Shown piece after piece: positions 21,530 through 32,097 of a stretch of DNA of 64,000 bases. Both the position numbers and the translations under genes were made by a program. Origin of the DNA: Flavobacterium fluvii (lineage in GTDB: Bacteria; Bacteroidota; Bacteroidia; Flavobacteriales; Flavobacteriaceae); NCBI RefSeq assembly GCF_900129545.1, contig NZ_FQWB01000008.1, forward strand, positions 118,639-182,638, given 5' to 3'. A model generated the notes under the pieces. That model did no database searches. It saw only the letters and a list, made by a program, of their open reading frames with translations, and was not told where the DNA came from. The first letter of the stretch is position 1. Each line of letters begins with the position of its first letter.

Positions 21530-22966
21530 TTAATGTCCTCCACTGATTTTCTTGTCAAAATCGATACCTTGATTTCTTAGAATTCCGCTTACTTTCCAGG
21601 CATAAAATACCAAATAAGCAAAACACAAAACACCGACAATATAGCTGTTTTGGATGCCAATGCTGTCAGAAACAAATCCTTGCAACCAACTGATAATTCC
21701 ACCACCCATAATCATCATGATCAAGAAACTGCTTCCTTGACTGGTGTGTTTTCCCAATCCGCTTACCGCCAATGTAAAAATACAAGGCCAAAGCGTGCTG
21801 CAAAACAATCCAACACTGGTAAAGGCATAAACGCTCACTATTCCGGTTGTTGCCATTCCGGTAAACAAGGCTATAATTCCCAATGCTGAAAATATGAGCA
21901 ACATCCTGGCAGGATTACCTTTACTGGCCATATCGGCAGCAATCAACACCAAAATAATTATTCCGTAAATGTAGAATGGAGTCAAATCGTGTTTGGCAAT
22001 GGCATTAACAAGCAAGAAAACGCCAAACGCCAAATAGGGAGCCAAAAATCGCAACACTTTTTGAGTCGTCATGTTATCCGTAAAAGCTTCTACGGCACCA
22101 GTCCAACGACCAATCATCAAACTCGCCCAATATAAAGACACGTATGGCGCAATATCTCCAATGGCAAATCCTAGTTTCGATTCCATATAAGCAGGCAAAT
22201 TGGCTGCAGTTGCCACTTCAACACCCACATAAAGAAAAATGGCAATCATTCCCATAACCAGTTGCGGATATTGCAAAGCGGAACTTTTTGCGGAGGTTGT
22301 TTCTTCTACAGATTCCTCAATTGTTTCAGGATGCTCCGGCAAGGAAGAAAACTTCAACAAAACGGCTACAATTATAAATGCCAATCCTAGAATTAAATAA
22401 GGGATTTTAACGCTTTCGATACTCATATCGGTATTTCCTGTTGCAGCCGCACCAAAAATGGCGAAACTTACAATTAGTGGTCCAATGGTGGTTCCAAAAT
22501 TATTGATTCCTCCTGCCAAAGTCAATCGCTGGGAACCCGTTTTTATTGGTCCCAAGGCAATCGCCAAAGGATTGGCAACGGTTTGTTGCAAAGAAAATCC
22601 CAAGCCAACAGTGAATAAACCGGCAAGCATCAGGGGATATGACCCTGTATTGGCCGCAGGATAAAACAACAATGTTCCAAGTGCCGAAATTACCAATCCT
22701 AGGGCAAGTCCGTTTTTATAGCCAATTTTGTTGACCAAGTCTTGTTTCATCAACAAGGAAATACCCATATATATCAAGGAACCCACGGTATAAGAAATGT
22801 AGAAAGCAATGGACACGAACTGGCTTTGGCCTTGTGTTAAATCAAATGCTTTTTTAAATACGGGGATTAAAATATCGTTGCTGGCTGCAACAAATCCCCA
22901 AAAGAAGAATACGGTAACTAGGGGAATAAATTGTCCCCATTTGGTTTGTAAATTTTCTGAACTCAT
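21530..22966 (-). CDS. MFS sugar permease, FucP/NagP type
   Basis: This 478-residue permease has 12 predicted membrane segments and opens with FIPLVTVFFFWGFVAASNDI, the hallmark of the FucP/GluP branch of sugar:proton symporters. Bacterial members carry L-fucose, glucose/galactose or N-acetylglucosamine (NagP). It is adjacent to, and transcribed away from, a locus with GH20 hexosaminidase and glucosamine-6-phosphate deaminase, so N-acetylglucosamine is the most likely substrate. No dedicated GlcNAc kinase or GlcNAc-6-phosphate deacetylase gene lies next to it. It is followed by a strong terminator. Confidence 0.9.
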   Translation of the reverse strand: MSSENLQTKWGQFIPLVTVFFFWGFVAASNDILIPVFKKAFDLTQGQSQFVSIAFYISYTVGSLIYMGISLLMKQDLVNKIGYKNGLALGLVISALGTLLFYPAANTGSYPLMLAGLFTVGLGFSLQQTVANPLAIALGPIKTGSQRLTLAGGINNFGTTIGPLIVSFAIFGAAATGNTDMSIESVKIPYLILGLAFIIVAVLLKFSSLPEHPETIEESVEETTSAKSSALQYPQLVMGMIAIFLYVGVEVATAANLPAYMESKLGFAIGDIAPYVSLYWASLMIGRWTGAVEAFTDNMTTQKVLRFLAPYLAFGVFLLVNAIAKHDLTPFYIYGIIILVLIAADMASKGNPARMLLIFSALGIIALFTGMATTGIVSVYAFTSVGLFCSTLWPCIFTLAVSGLGKHTSQGSSFLIMMIMGGGIISWLQGFVSDSIGIQNSYIVGVLCFAYLVFYAWKVSGILRNQGIDFDKKISGGH

Positions 22967-23355
22967 AATTTTAAATTGGTTAAAGGTTTGGTTTTTAGTT
23001 TAGCGTTGTTTATTTGTACTTGAAAAGTAAATACGCAAAATGTATTTATTATTTCTAATAAAAAGAATCATTCAATTTTTTAAGCATAATAAATTAGCGG
23101 CTAATTTTTTGATAAATATATTAATAATGAATCTTTAAAATATGGACATAGCATTCAAAATTATAGACACATTAACTATTTTTAATAAATAAGATTGGAT
23201 GTATTTGTTCTCTAAACACATAATAATAAAGTAAATATATATTTAAAGAGTATTATAAAAAAGTAATTCATCATATAAATTGACTTTTATAAACGAACAA
23301 CATTATTGTTTCAACAAACGACAATTTATAAAGTTTAAAATTGATGAAAAATGAT
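22967..23355. other. Intergenic region upstream of the permease
   Basis: These 389 bases are very AT-rich and hold no convincing gene. They would contain the permease promoter. A minus-strand TAATTTTG at 23156-23163 fits the TAnnTTTG -7 box but has no clear -33 box at the right distance. Confidence 0.5.
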
Positions 23356-24057
23356 TTATTCCAGAATTTTAACTTTCACGTCTTTGCTGAAGTTGCGACC
23401 AATGGGAATGGTGTAAGTATGAATCTGGACTCTGTTTCCTTCAATGGATTTTACTTTGTCCAAGGCAATGGTGTAGGATTTGTGGATTCGCATAAATCGG
23501 TCGGCAGGCAATTCTTCCGACTGGGAAGTCAATGATTTGTGCGTGATATAGGTTTTGTCGAGTGTGACTACCTTGATGTATTCTTTCATTCCTTCGATAA
23601 AAAGAATTTCATCGATATTGATTTTCATCATTTTCTTGTCCACCTTGATGAAAATGTGGGAATCTGTCCTAACAGCTTCGGTTTTGATGTTGTTTTTTAA
23701 ATTGAATTCGGTGGTAATTTTGTTGATGCATTTAATAAAACGAGGCAGTGGAATTGGTTTTACCAGATAATCCAAGACTTCCAAATCATAACTTTCGGCG
23801 GCAAATTCCCTAAAGGCTGTGGTAATGACAACTTTGGGTTTGTTTTCAAGCAAACTAATCAATTCGAAACCAGTCATCATGGGCATATTGATGTCCAAAA
23901 ACATGGCGTCAACAGCATTATTGTTTACAAAATCAAGGGCTTCCAATGAATTGTTGAATGTTCCGATAATTTCAAAATCAGGAAAATTCACAAAATAATT
24001 TTGTAAAACCTTTATGGCCAAAGGTTCATCATCAACTAAAACACATTTAATCTTCAT
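23356..24057 (-). CDS. LytTR-family response regulator
   Basis: The 233-residue regulator has a receiver domain (acidic patch VDDEP at 8-12, phospho-acceptor Asp55 in FLDINMPMMTG, conserved Lys in DYLVKPIPL) and a C-terminal LytTR DNA-binding domain (residues 130-233, with ILFIEGMKEYIKV and FMRIHKSYTIAL). It overlaps the sensor kinase gene by 11 bases, so the two are a translationally coupled pair. LytTR proteins bind pairs of direct repeats about two helical turns apart. A candidate pair lies in front of the divergent SusC gene at 25273-25306. It probably turns the chito-oligosaccharide locus on. Confidence 0.94.
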   Translation of the reverse strand: MKIKCVLVDDEPLAIKVLQNYFVNFPDFEIIGTFNNSLEALDFVNNNAVDAMFLDINMPMMTGFELISLLENKPKVVITTAFREFAAESYDLEVLDYLVKPIPLPRFIKCINKITTEFNLKNNIKTEAVRTDSHIFIKVDKKMMKINIDEILFIEGMKEYIKVVTLDKTYITHKSLTSQSEELPADRFMRIHKSYTIALDKVKSIEGNRVQIHTYTIPIGRNFSKDVKVKILE

Positions 24058-25096
24058 TGCTTAGTGGTATTTTTAAAAGGATGATGTAATAATTGAATTT
24101 GACTTTATGTTCTAAAACATAGTTGTTTTTGAAAATTAATTTCAGCCGCTTTTTGGTATTGGTCAATCCAATGCCTTTTTGGGTAGTAAAATTTTGTGAA
24201 AGTACAAAATTATTCAGTATTTCAAAATGCAGAAAACCTTCAACAATTTTGCAATTTATCTTTATTTTAAGCTTGTTGTTGTTATAGCCACCGTGTTTAA
24301 AGGCATTTTCCAGCAGTGAAATGAACAATAGAGGAGGAACTTTGACATCATCAATATTCGATTCTATATTGATGTTCACTTCCACGTTTTCGAAGCGCAA
24401 TTTTTCAATTTCTATATAATTTTGGATATAGTCAATCTCTTTGATTAAAGGGACAAATTTGGTTCCCTCGACATCATACAGCACATATTCCATCAATTTG
24501 GAAAGTTTGATAATCACGTCGGGAACTTTGTCGGAAGATTCCAATGACAGGGCATACAAATTATTCAGGGTATTGAAGAAAAAATGGGGCTGGATTTGGT
24601 TTTTCAGGTATTTCAGCTTGATTTTGAATTGTTCTTCCCTCAAAGCCCGGTTTCTATCTCTTTCTTTTAACCAAGTCAGCGTCAAATAAACGGAAGACGC
24701 CATGGCAAGTACATACAATTCGCCAATGCAAACCGCCACAATGTGATTGATTTCAAATGGTTTGTATTCTCTATTGGCTTCCGGCCAAATGTCTTCGGAG
24801 ACGAGAAAATAGGTCATTCCTGTTTTCAGCAGATAGACCACTATTAAACTCAACAGTAAAGCCAATGTATATTGATAATATTTTTTCTTCAATACATATC
24901 TTGGCACCAAGACAAACAAATTGAAATACACCAAGGGAATGTGAAGTGAAAATTCAATAATATTCGATTTAAAAGAATATTCGTAGTCGTTAAAATAAGC
25001 ACCCCAACGCAGAAAGTTTAACGAAAAATACAATCCCCAAAACCAAAGATGATTTTGAAGCTTGATGTCGAATTTTATTTCATTGAATTTACTCAT
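24047..25096 (-). CDS. Sensor histidine kinase (His_kinase/LytS-YehU type)
   Basis: This 349-residue kinase has four N-terminal membrane segments within the first 145 residues and little periplasmic loop, then a short coiled region and the His_kinase domain with the phospho-acceptor His171 in NQIQPHFFFNTLNNL. The HATPase part shows ENAFKHG (N-box) and GIGLTN. Kinases of this group pair with LytTR regulators, here the next gene. With so few periplasmic residues it may sense a signal in the membrane or via another protein rather than a free sugar. The gene is divergent from susC. Confidence 0.93.
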   Translation of the reverse strand: MSKFNEIKFDIKLQNHLWFWGLYFSLNFLRWGAYFNDYEYSFKSNIIEFSLHIPLVYFNLFVLVPRYVLKKKYYQYTLALLLSLIVVYLLKTGMTYFLVSEDIWPEANREYKPFEINHIVAVCIGELYVLAMASSVYLTLTWLKERDRNRALREEQFKIKLKYLKNQIQPHFFFNTLNNLYALSLESSDKVPDVIIKLSKLMEYVLYDVEGTKFVPLIKEIDYIQNYIEIEKLRFENVEVNINIESNIDDVKVPPLLFISLLENAFKHGGYNNNKLKIKINCKIVEGFLHFEILNNFVLSQNFTTQKGIGLTNTKKRLKLIFKNNYVLEHKVKFNYYIILLKIPLSNED

Positions 25097-25272
25097 CTGG
25101 TGAAAACAACTATTAGTGGAATGCTAAAATACAGGATTAAAACTTTTGCAACTTTAATCATTTTGTCAGTAAAAAACACTATTTGTTGAATTTAATTTCA
25201 AAAATATTAGATATAGAATCAGAATCAAAAACTAGAAAACGTTTTCGTGAAACGGATTGTTGATTAAAAACT

Positions 25273-25306
25273 GTCGTTGGTTTAAATTCTAATACAGTTG
25301 GTATAA
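25273..25306. promoter_or_regulatory. Candidate LytTR operator: two direct repeats before susC
   Basis: Direct repeats GTTGGTTTAA and GTTGGTATAA start at 25276 and 25297, 21 bases apart, which is the spacing of paired LytTR binding sites. They sit about 70 bases upstream of susC and between it and the LytTR two-component genes. A weak -7 like box (TAAATTTA, 25335-25342) follows. Confidence 0.45.
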
Positions 25307-25372
25307 TTTATTTTTTTGGGAAACTCCTTCCTGATAAATTTACACCATAACTAACCAAAAAAACATATAAAC

Positions 25373-28300
25373 ATGAAACAAATTATTTTGATCTTTATGA
25401 TTATTTTTACTTCGCAATTTGCCTTTGCACAAGTAAAAACCGTCAAAGGTTCCGTGAGCGACGCCAATGGATTGCCATTGCCAATGGCCAACATCAATGT
25501 ACAAGGCGAAACAATAGGAGTTACCACCGACATGGATGGTAATTTTTCGATTCAAGCAGAAAAAGGGAAAACATTGGTTATCTCTTTCGTTGGCTTGGAA
25601 ACCCAAAAAGTGGTTGTTGGTGACGAAAGTGTTATCAAAATACAATTGAAAGAAGGTTCTTCAACCGCACTTACCGAAGTTGTTGTTACTTCATTGGGTA
25701 TCAAAAAATCTAAAAAAGCCGTAACGTCTTCTGTCCAAGAGTTAAAAGCAGAAGAATTAGTTCGAGTAAAAGATGCCAACTTGATGAACACGGTAGCTGG
25801 AAAAATTGCCGGTGTGGCCGTGACCAAAAGTGCTTCGGGTGCCGGTGGATCGACCAAAGTTGTGATTCGAGGAAATTCGTCTCTTACTAACAATCAACCG
25901 CTTTATGTTATAGACGGTGTGCCTTTGATGGGAACCAGCACCACCCAACCCAATGAAACTTTTGGTAGTTTGGCAGGAGGAAATACAGATGGAGGAGATG
26001 TTATTTCTCTTTTGAATCCAGACGATTACGAAGGAATGACAGTTCTCAAAGGAGCTTCTGCTTCTGCATTGTATGGAAGTTTAGGAGCTAGCGGCGTTAT
26101 TTTGTTGACTTCCAAAAAAGCGAAATCACAAAAAGCCAACTTGAAAGTTTCCTCGGTTACCACTTTTGAACAAGCGGCTTATTTGCCAAAATTTCAAAAT
26201 CAATACGTGGCTTCTTCAGTTGCCGGCGCTTCGACAACTTGGGGTAAAAATCCTGATGGAACTTACGCCAAAGGAAATTTTAAAAATGAAGTGGAAGATT
26301 TCTTCAATACAGGTTCCACACAAATTACCTCTTTGGGATACACTGCTGGAACCGATACTTCTTTTACGACAGTTTCTTATGCCAACACAACTGCTTCGGG
26401 AATTATTGAAGGCAATAAATTGAACAAAAATAATTTTGGAATTAATCAAGTCAACACATTTTTAGACAACAAATTGGTGGTTACTGTCAATGCCAATTAT
26501 GTGAACCAAAAAATCAATAACAGACCTGTAAATGGTTTCTATTTCAACCCGATAACGGCTGTTTATTCGATGCCAAGAGGCGGAAATTCTTTGGAATATT
26601 ACAAAAATAATTTTGAGGTTTTCGATCCATCCAGAAACTTGATGGCCCAAAATTGGATTACCACTCCAAATGAGGATTCCCAAAACCCATATTGGTTGAT
26701 CAAAAGAAATGCTTCGACAAATGAAGACCGTTTTTTCAAGGGAAGACTTAGCTTGGATTACAAAGTGAACGAATGGTTGGATTTGTCTGCACGATACAGT
26801 TACGATCGTTTGGAGTCTATTTTCGAAAAAGAAATATATGCCACTTCAGCGACTTCACTTTCCCATATCAACGGAACTTATATCAACGTAAATACGGTAG
26901 GCACTCAAAATTACGGCGATTTGTTGGCGAAATTCAATACAACATTCAATGAGGATTTAAGTTTCAATGCCATTCTAGGAACCAGTTTTGCCAAAACTGC
27001 CAATGGTTCCACTATATTAAACTCGGGTAGAGGAAGTGGAGGTTTGGTATATGCCAACTGGTTTACTTTAGGTAATTTTGCGAATAACTCTGAAAATCAA
27101 CAAGTTACCTTCGGAAACAAAGAAATTCAATCCATTTTTGCAACAGCTACTTTGGGGTATAAAAACTATTTGTATCTTGACGTGACCGGTAGAAATGATT
27201 GGTCATCGACATTGGTAAACACTGATACCAACTCTTATTTCTATCCATCTGTGGGAATATCTGGAATTATCAGCGAAATGACTAAAATGCCGGAATGGAT
27301 CAGCTTTGGAAAAGTGCGTGCTTCTTGGGCTCAAGTAGGTAACGATGTTCCTTCTTATTTGACCACGCCTTCGTCAACAATTGTTGGAGGTATTCTTGTT
27401 CCGCCATCAGTGGGCCCAAGACCGGGTTCTTCATTGAAACCAGAAATGCAAACCGCTTGGGAATTTGGTACAGAATGGAGAATGTTCAAAAACAGGCTTG
27501 GATTTGAATTTACTTATTATGATTCCACAACCGACAACCAATTGATTACCGTTGCCGCTCCATCCACAGATCCAAATGGATACGTGAATTATGCCTACAA
27601 TGGTGGAAGCGTTCAAAACAAAGGGATGGAAATTATCTTGAATGGAAAAATCATCGAGAAAGACAAATTTTCTTGGGATGCCACTTTAAACTACTCTCAA
27701 AACAAAAACAAGGTTACAGGAATTCCAACCGAATTGGGAGGACAAATCGTCTTGACTCCATCGGGTTCCAACAACTACCGTTATGTATTGAATGAAGGTA
27801 GACCTTTTGGTATCATCGAAGGCAAGAATATTTTGAGAAATGCCCAAGGCAAGATTTTATTGGACGGTACAGGAAATGTACAATTGACCGATTGGGAAGA
27901 AGTGGGAAATGCCAACCCTGATTTCATGTTGGGTTTCTCGAATACTTTCAAATACGGAGCTTTCAATTTGAATGTGCTTCTTGACGGAAGATTTGGCGGA
28001 GAAGTAATGAGTTTGACCGAAGCCATCAACGATTACAATGGAGTGTCGAAAGCTACGGGCGATGCCAGAAACAATGGTGGCGTGGTAAACATTGACGCTG
28101 TTGCAGCTGACGGTGTGACTCCCGTTACCTCAATGGATGCTTTTCAATACTACAACAATGTTGGAGGCAGAAACAAAGCCACTGGAGAATATGTGTATGA
28201 TGCGACAAACATAAGCGTGAGAGAGATTTCATTGGGTTATAATTTCAGCACCAAAAAATTACCATTCCTGGAATCGGCCAGCTTGTCGTTAATCGCAAGA

Positions 28301-28438
28301 AACTTGTTCTTTATTTACAAAGATGCTCCTTTCGATCCCAATATTGCTTTGAGTTCAGGCGAAGGTTTACAAGGTGTTGACGTGTATGGAATGCCGTCAA
28401 CCAAAAGTGTGGGTCTTAATTTAAATGTAACTTTCTAA
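25373..28438 (+). CDS. SusC/RagA-family TonB-linked outer membrane receptor
   Basis: The 1021-residue protein has a signal peptide (ends near FAFAQ), a carboxypeptidase-regulatory-like domain (residues 22-100, [19 protein letters not shown]), the SusC linker [15 protein letters not shown], a plug domain ([18 protein letters not shown]) and a 22-strand beta-barrel ending in an aromatic residue. Paired with the SusD-like lipoprotein 10 bases downstream, it would import oligosaccharides across the outer membrane using TonB energy. From the downstream genes the cargo is probably N-acetylglucosamine oligomers. It is the first gene of a four-gene operon. Confidence 0.96.
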   Translation: MKQIILIFMIIFTSQFAFAQVKTVKGSVSDANGLPLPMANINVQGETIGVTTDMDGNFSIQAEKGKTLVISFVGLETQKVVVGDESVIKIQLKEGSSTALTEVVVTSLGIKKSKKAVTSSVQELKAEELVRVKDANLMNTVAGKIAGVAVTKSASGAGGSTKVVIRGNSSLTNNQPLYVIDGVPLMGTSTTQPNETFGSLAGGNTDGGDVISLLNPDDYEGMTVLKGASASALYGSLGASGVILLTSKKAKSQKANLKVSSVTTFEQAAYLPKFQNQYVASSVAGASTTWGKNPDGTYAKGNFKNEVEDFFNTGSTQITSLGYTAGTDTSFTTVSYANTTASGIIEGNKLNKNNFGINQVNTFLDNKLVVTVNANYVNQKINNRPVNGFYFNPITAVYSMPRGGNSLEYYKNNFEVFDPSRNLMAQNWITTPNEDSQNPYWLIKRNASTNEDRFFKGRLSLDYKVNEWLDLSARYSYDRLESIFEKEIYATSATSLSHINGTYINVNTVGTQNYGDLLAKFNTTFNEDLSFNAILGTSFAKTANGSTILNSGRGSGGLVYANWFTLGNFANNSENQQVTFGNKEIQSIFATATLGYKNYLYLDVTGRNDWSSTLVNTDTNSYFYPSVGISGIISEMTKMPEWISFGKVRASWAQVGNDVPSYLTTPSSTIVGGILVPPSVGPRPGSSLKPEMQTAWEFGTEWRMFKNRLGFEFTYYDSTTDNQLITVAAPSTDPNGYVNYAYNGGSVQNKGMEIILNGKIIEKDKFSWDATLNYSQNKNKVTGIPTELGGQIVLTPSGSNNYRYVLNEGRPFGIIEGKNILRNAQGKILLDGTGNVQLTDWEEVGNANPDFMLGFSNTFKYGAFNLNVLLDGRFGGEVMSLTEAINDYNGVSKATGDARNNGGVVNIDAVAADGVTPVTSMDAFQYYNNVGGRNKATGEYVYDATNISVREISLGYNFSTKKLPFLESASLSLIARNLFFIYKDAPFDPNIALSSGEGLQGVDVYGMPSTKSVGLNLNVTF

Positions 28439-28448
28439 TAAAAAAATC

Positions 28449-30032
28449 ATGATATTAAATAAAATAAAAACAACCGCTATCTGTATCACTTTGCTTTCAG
28501 CAGTAAGTTGTACATCAGATTTTGAGAGTATAAACACCAATCCGCAAGGAGCCACCAATTCACAATTGGAACAAGATTACAATACGATCAAGGCACCATT
28601 TTCTCCAATGTTCAGCAATGTGATTTTGCTTACTGCTTGGCCGTACCAAATCTTTCAAAACTTGCAAGGAGACATTTGGTCAGGTTATATGGCCACGCCA
28701 ACCGGTTTTGCCAATGGAAACAATCCACAGTACAAATTGAACAATGGTTGGAACAACCAAGCTTGGGAATCGGCTTATAGAGGCGTGATGTCCAATGCCT
28801 TGAAAGTAAAACAACAAGCCGAAGGTAAATACGATGAATTTTATTATGTATCTTTGATTATCAAAGTTCAAGCCATGCATAGAATTGCCGATATTTATGG
28901 GCCTTGTGTTTATTCTTCCTTTGGAACGCCAAACACGACGGTTTTTCCTTATGATTCCCAAGAGCAGGTTTACACACAAATGTTCACTGAATTGGATAAA
29001 GCCATCACTGGTTTGACACCCATTGCAAAAGCCAATATCACAGGAAACAAAACTTCATTGTTTGCTTCCTCGGACGTTTCTTCTTATGGAGGAGATTATT
29101 CTAAATGGGTAAAATATGCCAACTCTTTGCGACTAAGATTAGCGATGCGTATCGTGAAAGTAAATCCTGCGGAAGCCAAAAAACAAGCGGAATTGGCCGT
29201 AGCCCAGGAATTTGGAGTTTTGTCAACCAAAGCGGATACTTTTACGCTTCAACCTAAAAACTACAGCAATCCTATTTCTGATATTAGCCAAGGTTGGGGA
29301 GACATCAAAATGTCGGCCGACATGGAATCAATTATGGGAGGTTACAATGACCCTAGATTATCAGCATTTTTCTTGACTTCCAAACAATTTCCTGGAGAAT
29401 ACAAAGGGATTCGCACCGGGATTCAAATTGCCAACAAATCAGATCGTCAAGATTTTTCTTCCGTAAATATCAAAGCGACAGTTTGGATGAGCACTGCCGA
29501 AATCTATTTCTTGAGAGCCGAAGGAAAATTGAGAGGTTGGAACATGGGAACAGGTACTGCCCAAAGTTTATACGAAGAAGGCGTTACAGCTTCATTCGAA
29601 CAACACGGAATTTCAGGAGTGGCGACTTATTTAACTTCGACCAGTTTGCCTAAAAATTATGTTGATCCAGTAGCTGCCGGCAACAATGGTACTGCGGTGA
29701 ATTTGGTTCCCGTGAAATATGATGCTGCCGCCACCAAAAAAGTGCAACTGCAACAAATCATTACCCAAAAATGGATTGCCAACTTCCCGGAAGGACAAGA
29801 AGCTTGGTCTGAATACAGAAGAACCGGTTTTCCAAAATTGTTCCCTGTGCTTGTAAACGCCAGTGCCGGAACCATCGATTCTGCCTTGGGAATTCGCAGG
29901 GTGAATTTTGTTGATTCCGAGAAAGCAGGAAATCCTCAAGGCGTGGCATCGGCACTTCCTTTATTGGGAGGCCCAGACAATGGAGGAACCAGGCTTTGGT
30001 GGGACAAAGACGTGGAAATCATCCAGAATTAA
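28449..30032 (+). CDS. SusD/RagB-family surface lipoprotein
   Basis: The 527-residue lipoprotein has a signal ending in lipobox AVSC and the typical SusD-type opening TSDFESINTNPQGAT, followed by tetratricopeptide-like helices. It resembles the SusD-like_2 subgroup. It would sit on the cell surface as a lid on the SusC barrel and bind the incoming glycan. It follows susC by 10 bases, which is the conserved pairing. A hairpin at 30050-30084 separates it from the deaminase gene. Confidence 0.95.
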   Translation: MILNKIKTTAICITLLSAVSCTSDFESINTNPQGATNSQLEQDYNTIKAPFSPMFSNVILLTAWPYQIFQNLQGDIWSGYMATPTGFANGNNPQYKLNNGWNNQAWESAYRGVMSNALKVKQQAEGKYDEFYYVSLIIKVQAMHRIADIYGPCVYSSFGTPNTTVFPYDSQEQVYTQMFTELDKAITGLTPIAKANITGNKTSLFASSDVSSYGGDYSKWVKYANSLRLRLAMRIVKVNPAEAKKQAELAVAQEFGVLSTKADTFTLQPKNYSNPISDISQGWGDIKMSADMESIMGGYNDPRLSAFFLTSKQFPGEYKGIRTGIQIANKSDRQDFSSVNIKATVWMSTAEIYFLRAEGKLRGWNMGTGTAQSLYEEGVTASFEQHGISGVATYLTSTSLPKNYVDPVAAGNNGTAVNLVPVKYDAAATKKVQLQQIITQKWIANFPEGQEAWSEYRRTGFPKLFPVLVNASAGTIDSALGIRRVNFVDSEKAGNPQGVASALPLLGGPDNGGTRLWWDKDVEIIQN

Positions 30033-30049
30033 GAATAATCATTGAATTT

Positions 30050-30084
30050 TATTCCGGACAGGTTGTCAAAGCCTGTCTGGAAAT
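30050..30084. other. Hairpin between susD and the deaminase gene
   Basis: A GC-rich stem (arms TTCCGGACAGG and CCTGTCTGGAA, one mismatch) with a short loop lies in the 82-base gap. It is followed by A-rich, not T-rich, sequence, so it is not a normal terminator on the plus strand. It may stabilise the upstream message or mark a processing point. Confidence 0.5.
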
Positions 30085-30114
30085 AAAAAAATATAATAAA
30101 TAAACAAACACAAC

Positions 30115-32055
30115 ATGAGAACCATTAAAACCATAGTCAAGGATATTAGCTTCAAGACAGCTGGGCAATTTGAAGAAACCCGATTTGAAAAAATTCATAA
30201 CGAAATTTTTAATAATTCCAGTGAAGCTTCCATAATTGTAGCGCAGGAAATAGCTCAATTGATCAAATCCAAGCAAGAGAAAAACAAATCTTGCGTGCTT
30301 GGATTGGCTACCGGTTCTTCTCCAATAAAAGTGTATGAAGAATTGGTGCGAATGCACAAGGAAGAAGGTCTTAGTTTCAAGAACGTGGTTACTTTCAATT
30401 TGGACGAATATTATCCAATGACAAAGGAAAATAACCAGAGCTATTTCCATTTCATGCACCAGCATCTTTTCAATCATGTCGACATTAAACCTGAAAACAT
30501 ACACATTCCTGATGGTTCCGTAGCTTTTGAAGATTTGAATCAATATTGCATTGATTATGAAATGAACATCAAAAATGCCGGTGGACTTGATTTCCAATTG
30601 TTGGGTATTGGCCGAACGGGTCACGTAGGTTTCAACGAGCCAGGTTCCCACATCAATTCAGGAACCCGAATCATTACTTTGGATCACATCACCAGAGTGG
30701 ATGCCTCGTCTGATTTCAACGGAATCGACAACGTTCCCAAAAGAGCCATAACGATGGGAGTTTCCACCATTCTTCGTTCCAAAAGAATCGTGTTGATGGC
30801 TTGGGGTCAAAACAAGGCCGATGTCATCAAAAGAACCATTCAAGACGATATTACTTCCGAAGTTCCTGCCACATTTTTACAAAATCACGGCAATGCCACC
30901 TTCGTTTTAGACCAAGCAGCAGCTTCAGAGTTGACGCGATTTAAAACGCCTTGGTTGGTTGGAGAATGCATTTGGACACAGGAATTAAAAAGCAAGGCGA
31001 TTGTTTGGTTATGCCAACAAACCAATCAGTCCATATTAAAACTGACCGACAGGGATTACAACAATAATGGAATGTCCGATTTACTTGCTGCAGGCGATAG
31101 ATCTTCTTATGATTTGAATATCAATATGTTCAATGTTTTACAACACACGATCACGGGATGGCCGGGAGGAAAACCAAACACTGACGACAGCAACAGACCC
31201 GAAAGAGCCAATCCAGCCAAAAAAAGAGTCATACTTTTCAGTCCGCACCCAGATGATGACGTGATTTCTATGGGAGGAACTTTTTCAAAATTGATAAAAC
31301 AAGGACATGAGGTGCACGTGGTCTATCAAACCTCTGGAAACATTGCCGTTACAGATGACGAAGCCTTAAAGTTTGCCGAAGTTTGCAACGATTACGTGGC
31401 GGATGATGAATGCAAAGTTGATTTCTTGTCCATTATCAATTTCTTGAAAAACAAATCGGAGAACCAAATTGATTCCTTGGAAGTTCGAAAGTTGAAAGGA
31501 TTGATTAGACGACGTGAATCCCACGCTGCCGTTCGATACATTGGATTGAAAGACGAAAATACCCATTTCTTGGATATGCCTTTTTACGAAACGGGGCAAA
31601 TCAAGAAAAACCCAATTGGCACCGAGGATATTAACCTTGTTGCTGATATTATTGCCAAAATTAAACCACATCAAATTTTTGCAGCTGGCGATTTGGCCGA
31701 TCCACACGGAACGCATGAAGTTTGTCTAAACTCCATTTTTGCAGCATTGAAAAGTTTGAAATCAGAACCTTATATGGCTGATTGTTGGTTGTGGTTGTAC
31801 AGAGGTGCTTGGCATGAATGGGATGTTCACGAAATTGACATGGCCGTTCCATTAAGTCCAGATGAGGTAACGCTTAAAAGACATGCCATTTTGTTTCACC
31901 AATCCCAAAAAGACAGGGTTATGTTCCAAGGAAATGATTCCAGGGAATTCTGGGTTAGAGCCGAAGATCGCAACAAGCATACCGCAAAATTGTACGATGA
32001 TTTGGGACTTGCCGAATACGAAGCCATCGAAGCCTTCAAGCGATTTCAGTATTAA
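30115..32055 (+). CDS. nagB: Glucosamine-6-phosphate deaminase fused to a PIG-L deacetylase-like domain
   Basis: The 646-residue protein has two domains. The N-terminal part (about 30-290) is NagB: LGLATGSSPIKVYEEL, FNLDEYYPM and the catalytic LGIGRTGHVGFNEPGS are all present. It converts glucosamine-6-phosphate to fructose-6-phosphate and ammonia. The C-terminal part (about 370-600) is a PIG-L/LmbE-type zinc deacetylase with the metal motif SPHPDDD (His378, Asp380-382) and a second His in DPHGTHEVC. This fusion is common in Bacteroidota. The second domain may remove the acetyl group from a GlcNAc derivative, which would supply the first domain; that function is inferred. The protein is cytoplasmic. 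Confidence 0.95.
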   Translation: MRTIKTIVKDISFKTAGQFEETRFEKIHNEIFNNSSEASIIVAQEIAQLIKSKQEKNKSCVLGLATGSSPIKVYEELVRMHKEEGLSFKNVVTFNLDEYYPMTKENNQSYFHFMHQHLFNHVDIKPENIHIPDGSVAFEDLNQYCIDYEMNIKNAGGLDFQLLGIGRTGHVGFNEPGSHINSGTRIITLDHITRVDASSDFNGIDNVPKRAITMGVSTILRSKRIVLMAWGQNKADVIKRTIQDDITSEVPATFLQNHGNATFVLDQAAASELTRFKTPWLVGECIWTQELKSKAIVWLCQQTNQSILKLTDRDYNNNGMSDLLAAGDRSSYDLNINMFNVLQHTITGWPGGKPNTDDSNRPERANPAKKRVILFSPHPDDDVISMGGTFSKLIKQGHEVHVVYQTSGNIAVTDDEALKFAEVCNDYVADDECKVDFLSIINFLKNKSENQIDSLEVRKLKGLIRRRESHAAVRYIGLKDENTHFLDMPFYETGQIKKNPIGTEDINLVADIIAKIKPHQIFAAGDLADPHGTHEVCLNSIFAALKSLKSEPYMADCWLWLYRGAWHEWDVHEIDMAVPLSPDEVTLKRHAILFHQSQKDRVMFQGNDSREFWVRAEDRNKHTAKLYDDLGLAEYEAIEAFKRFQY

Positions 32056-32097
32056 AACGCAAAATTTACAATCCAAAAGATAACTATCCAACACGAC

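Noticed and set aside
30049..30651. Antisense frame of 200 codons opposite the deaminase gene
   Set aside because: Same reasoning: overlap with a clear gene and no independent support.
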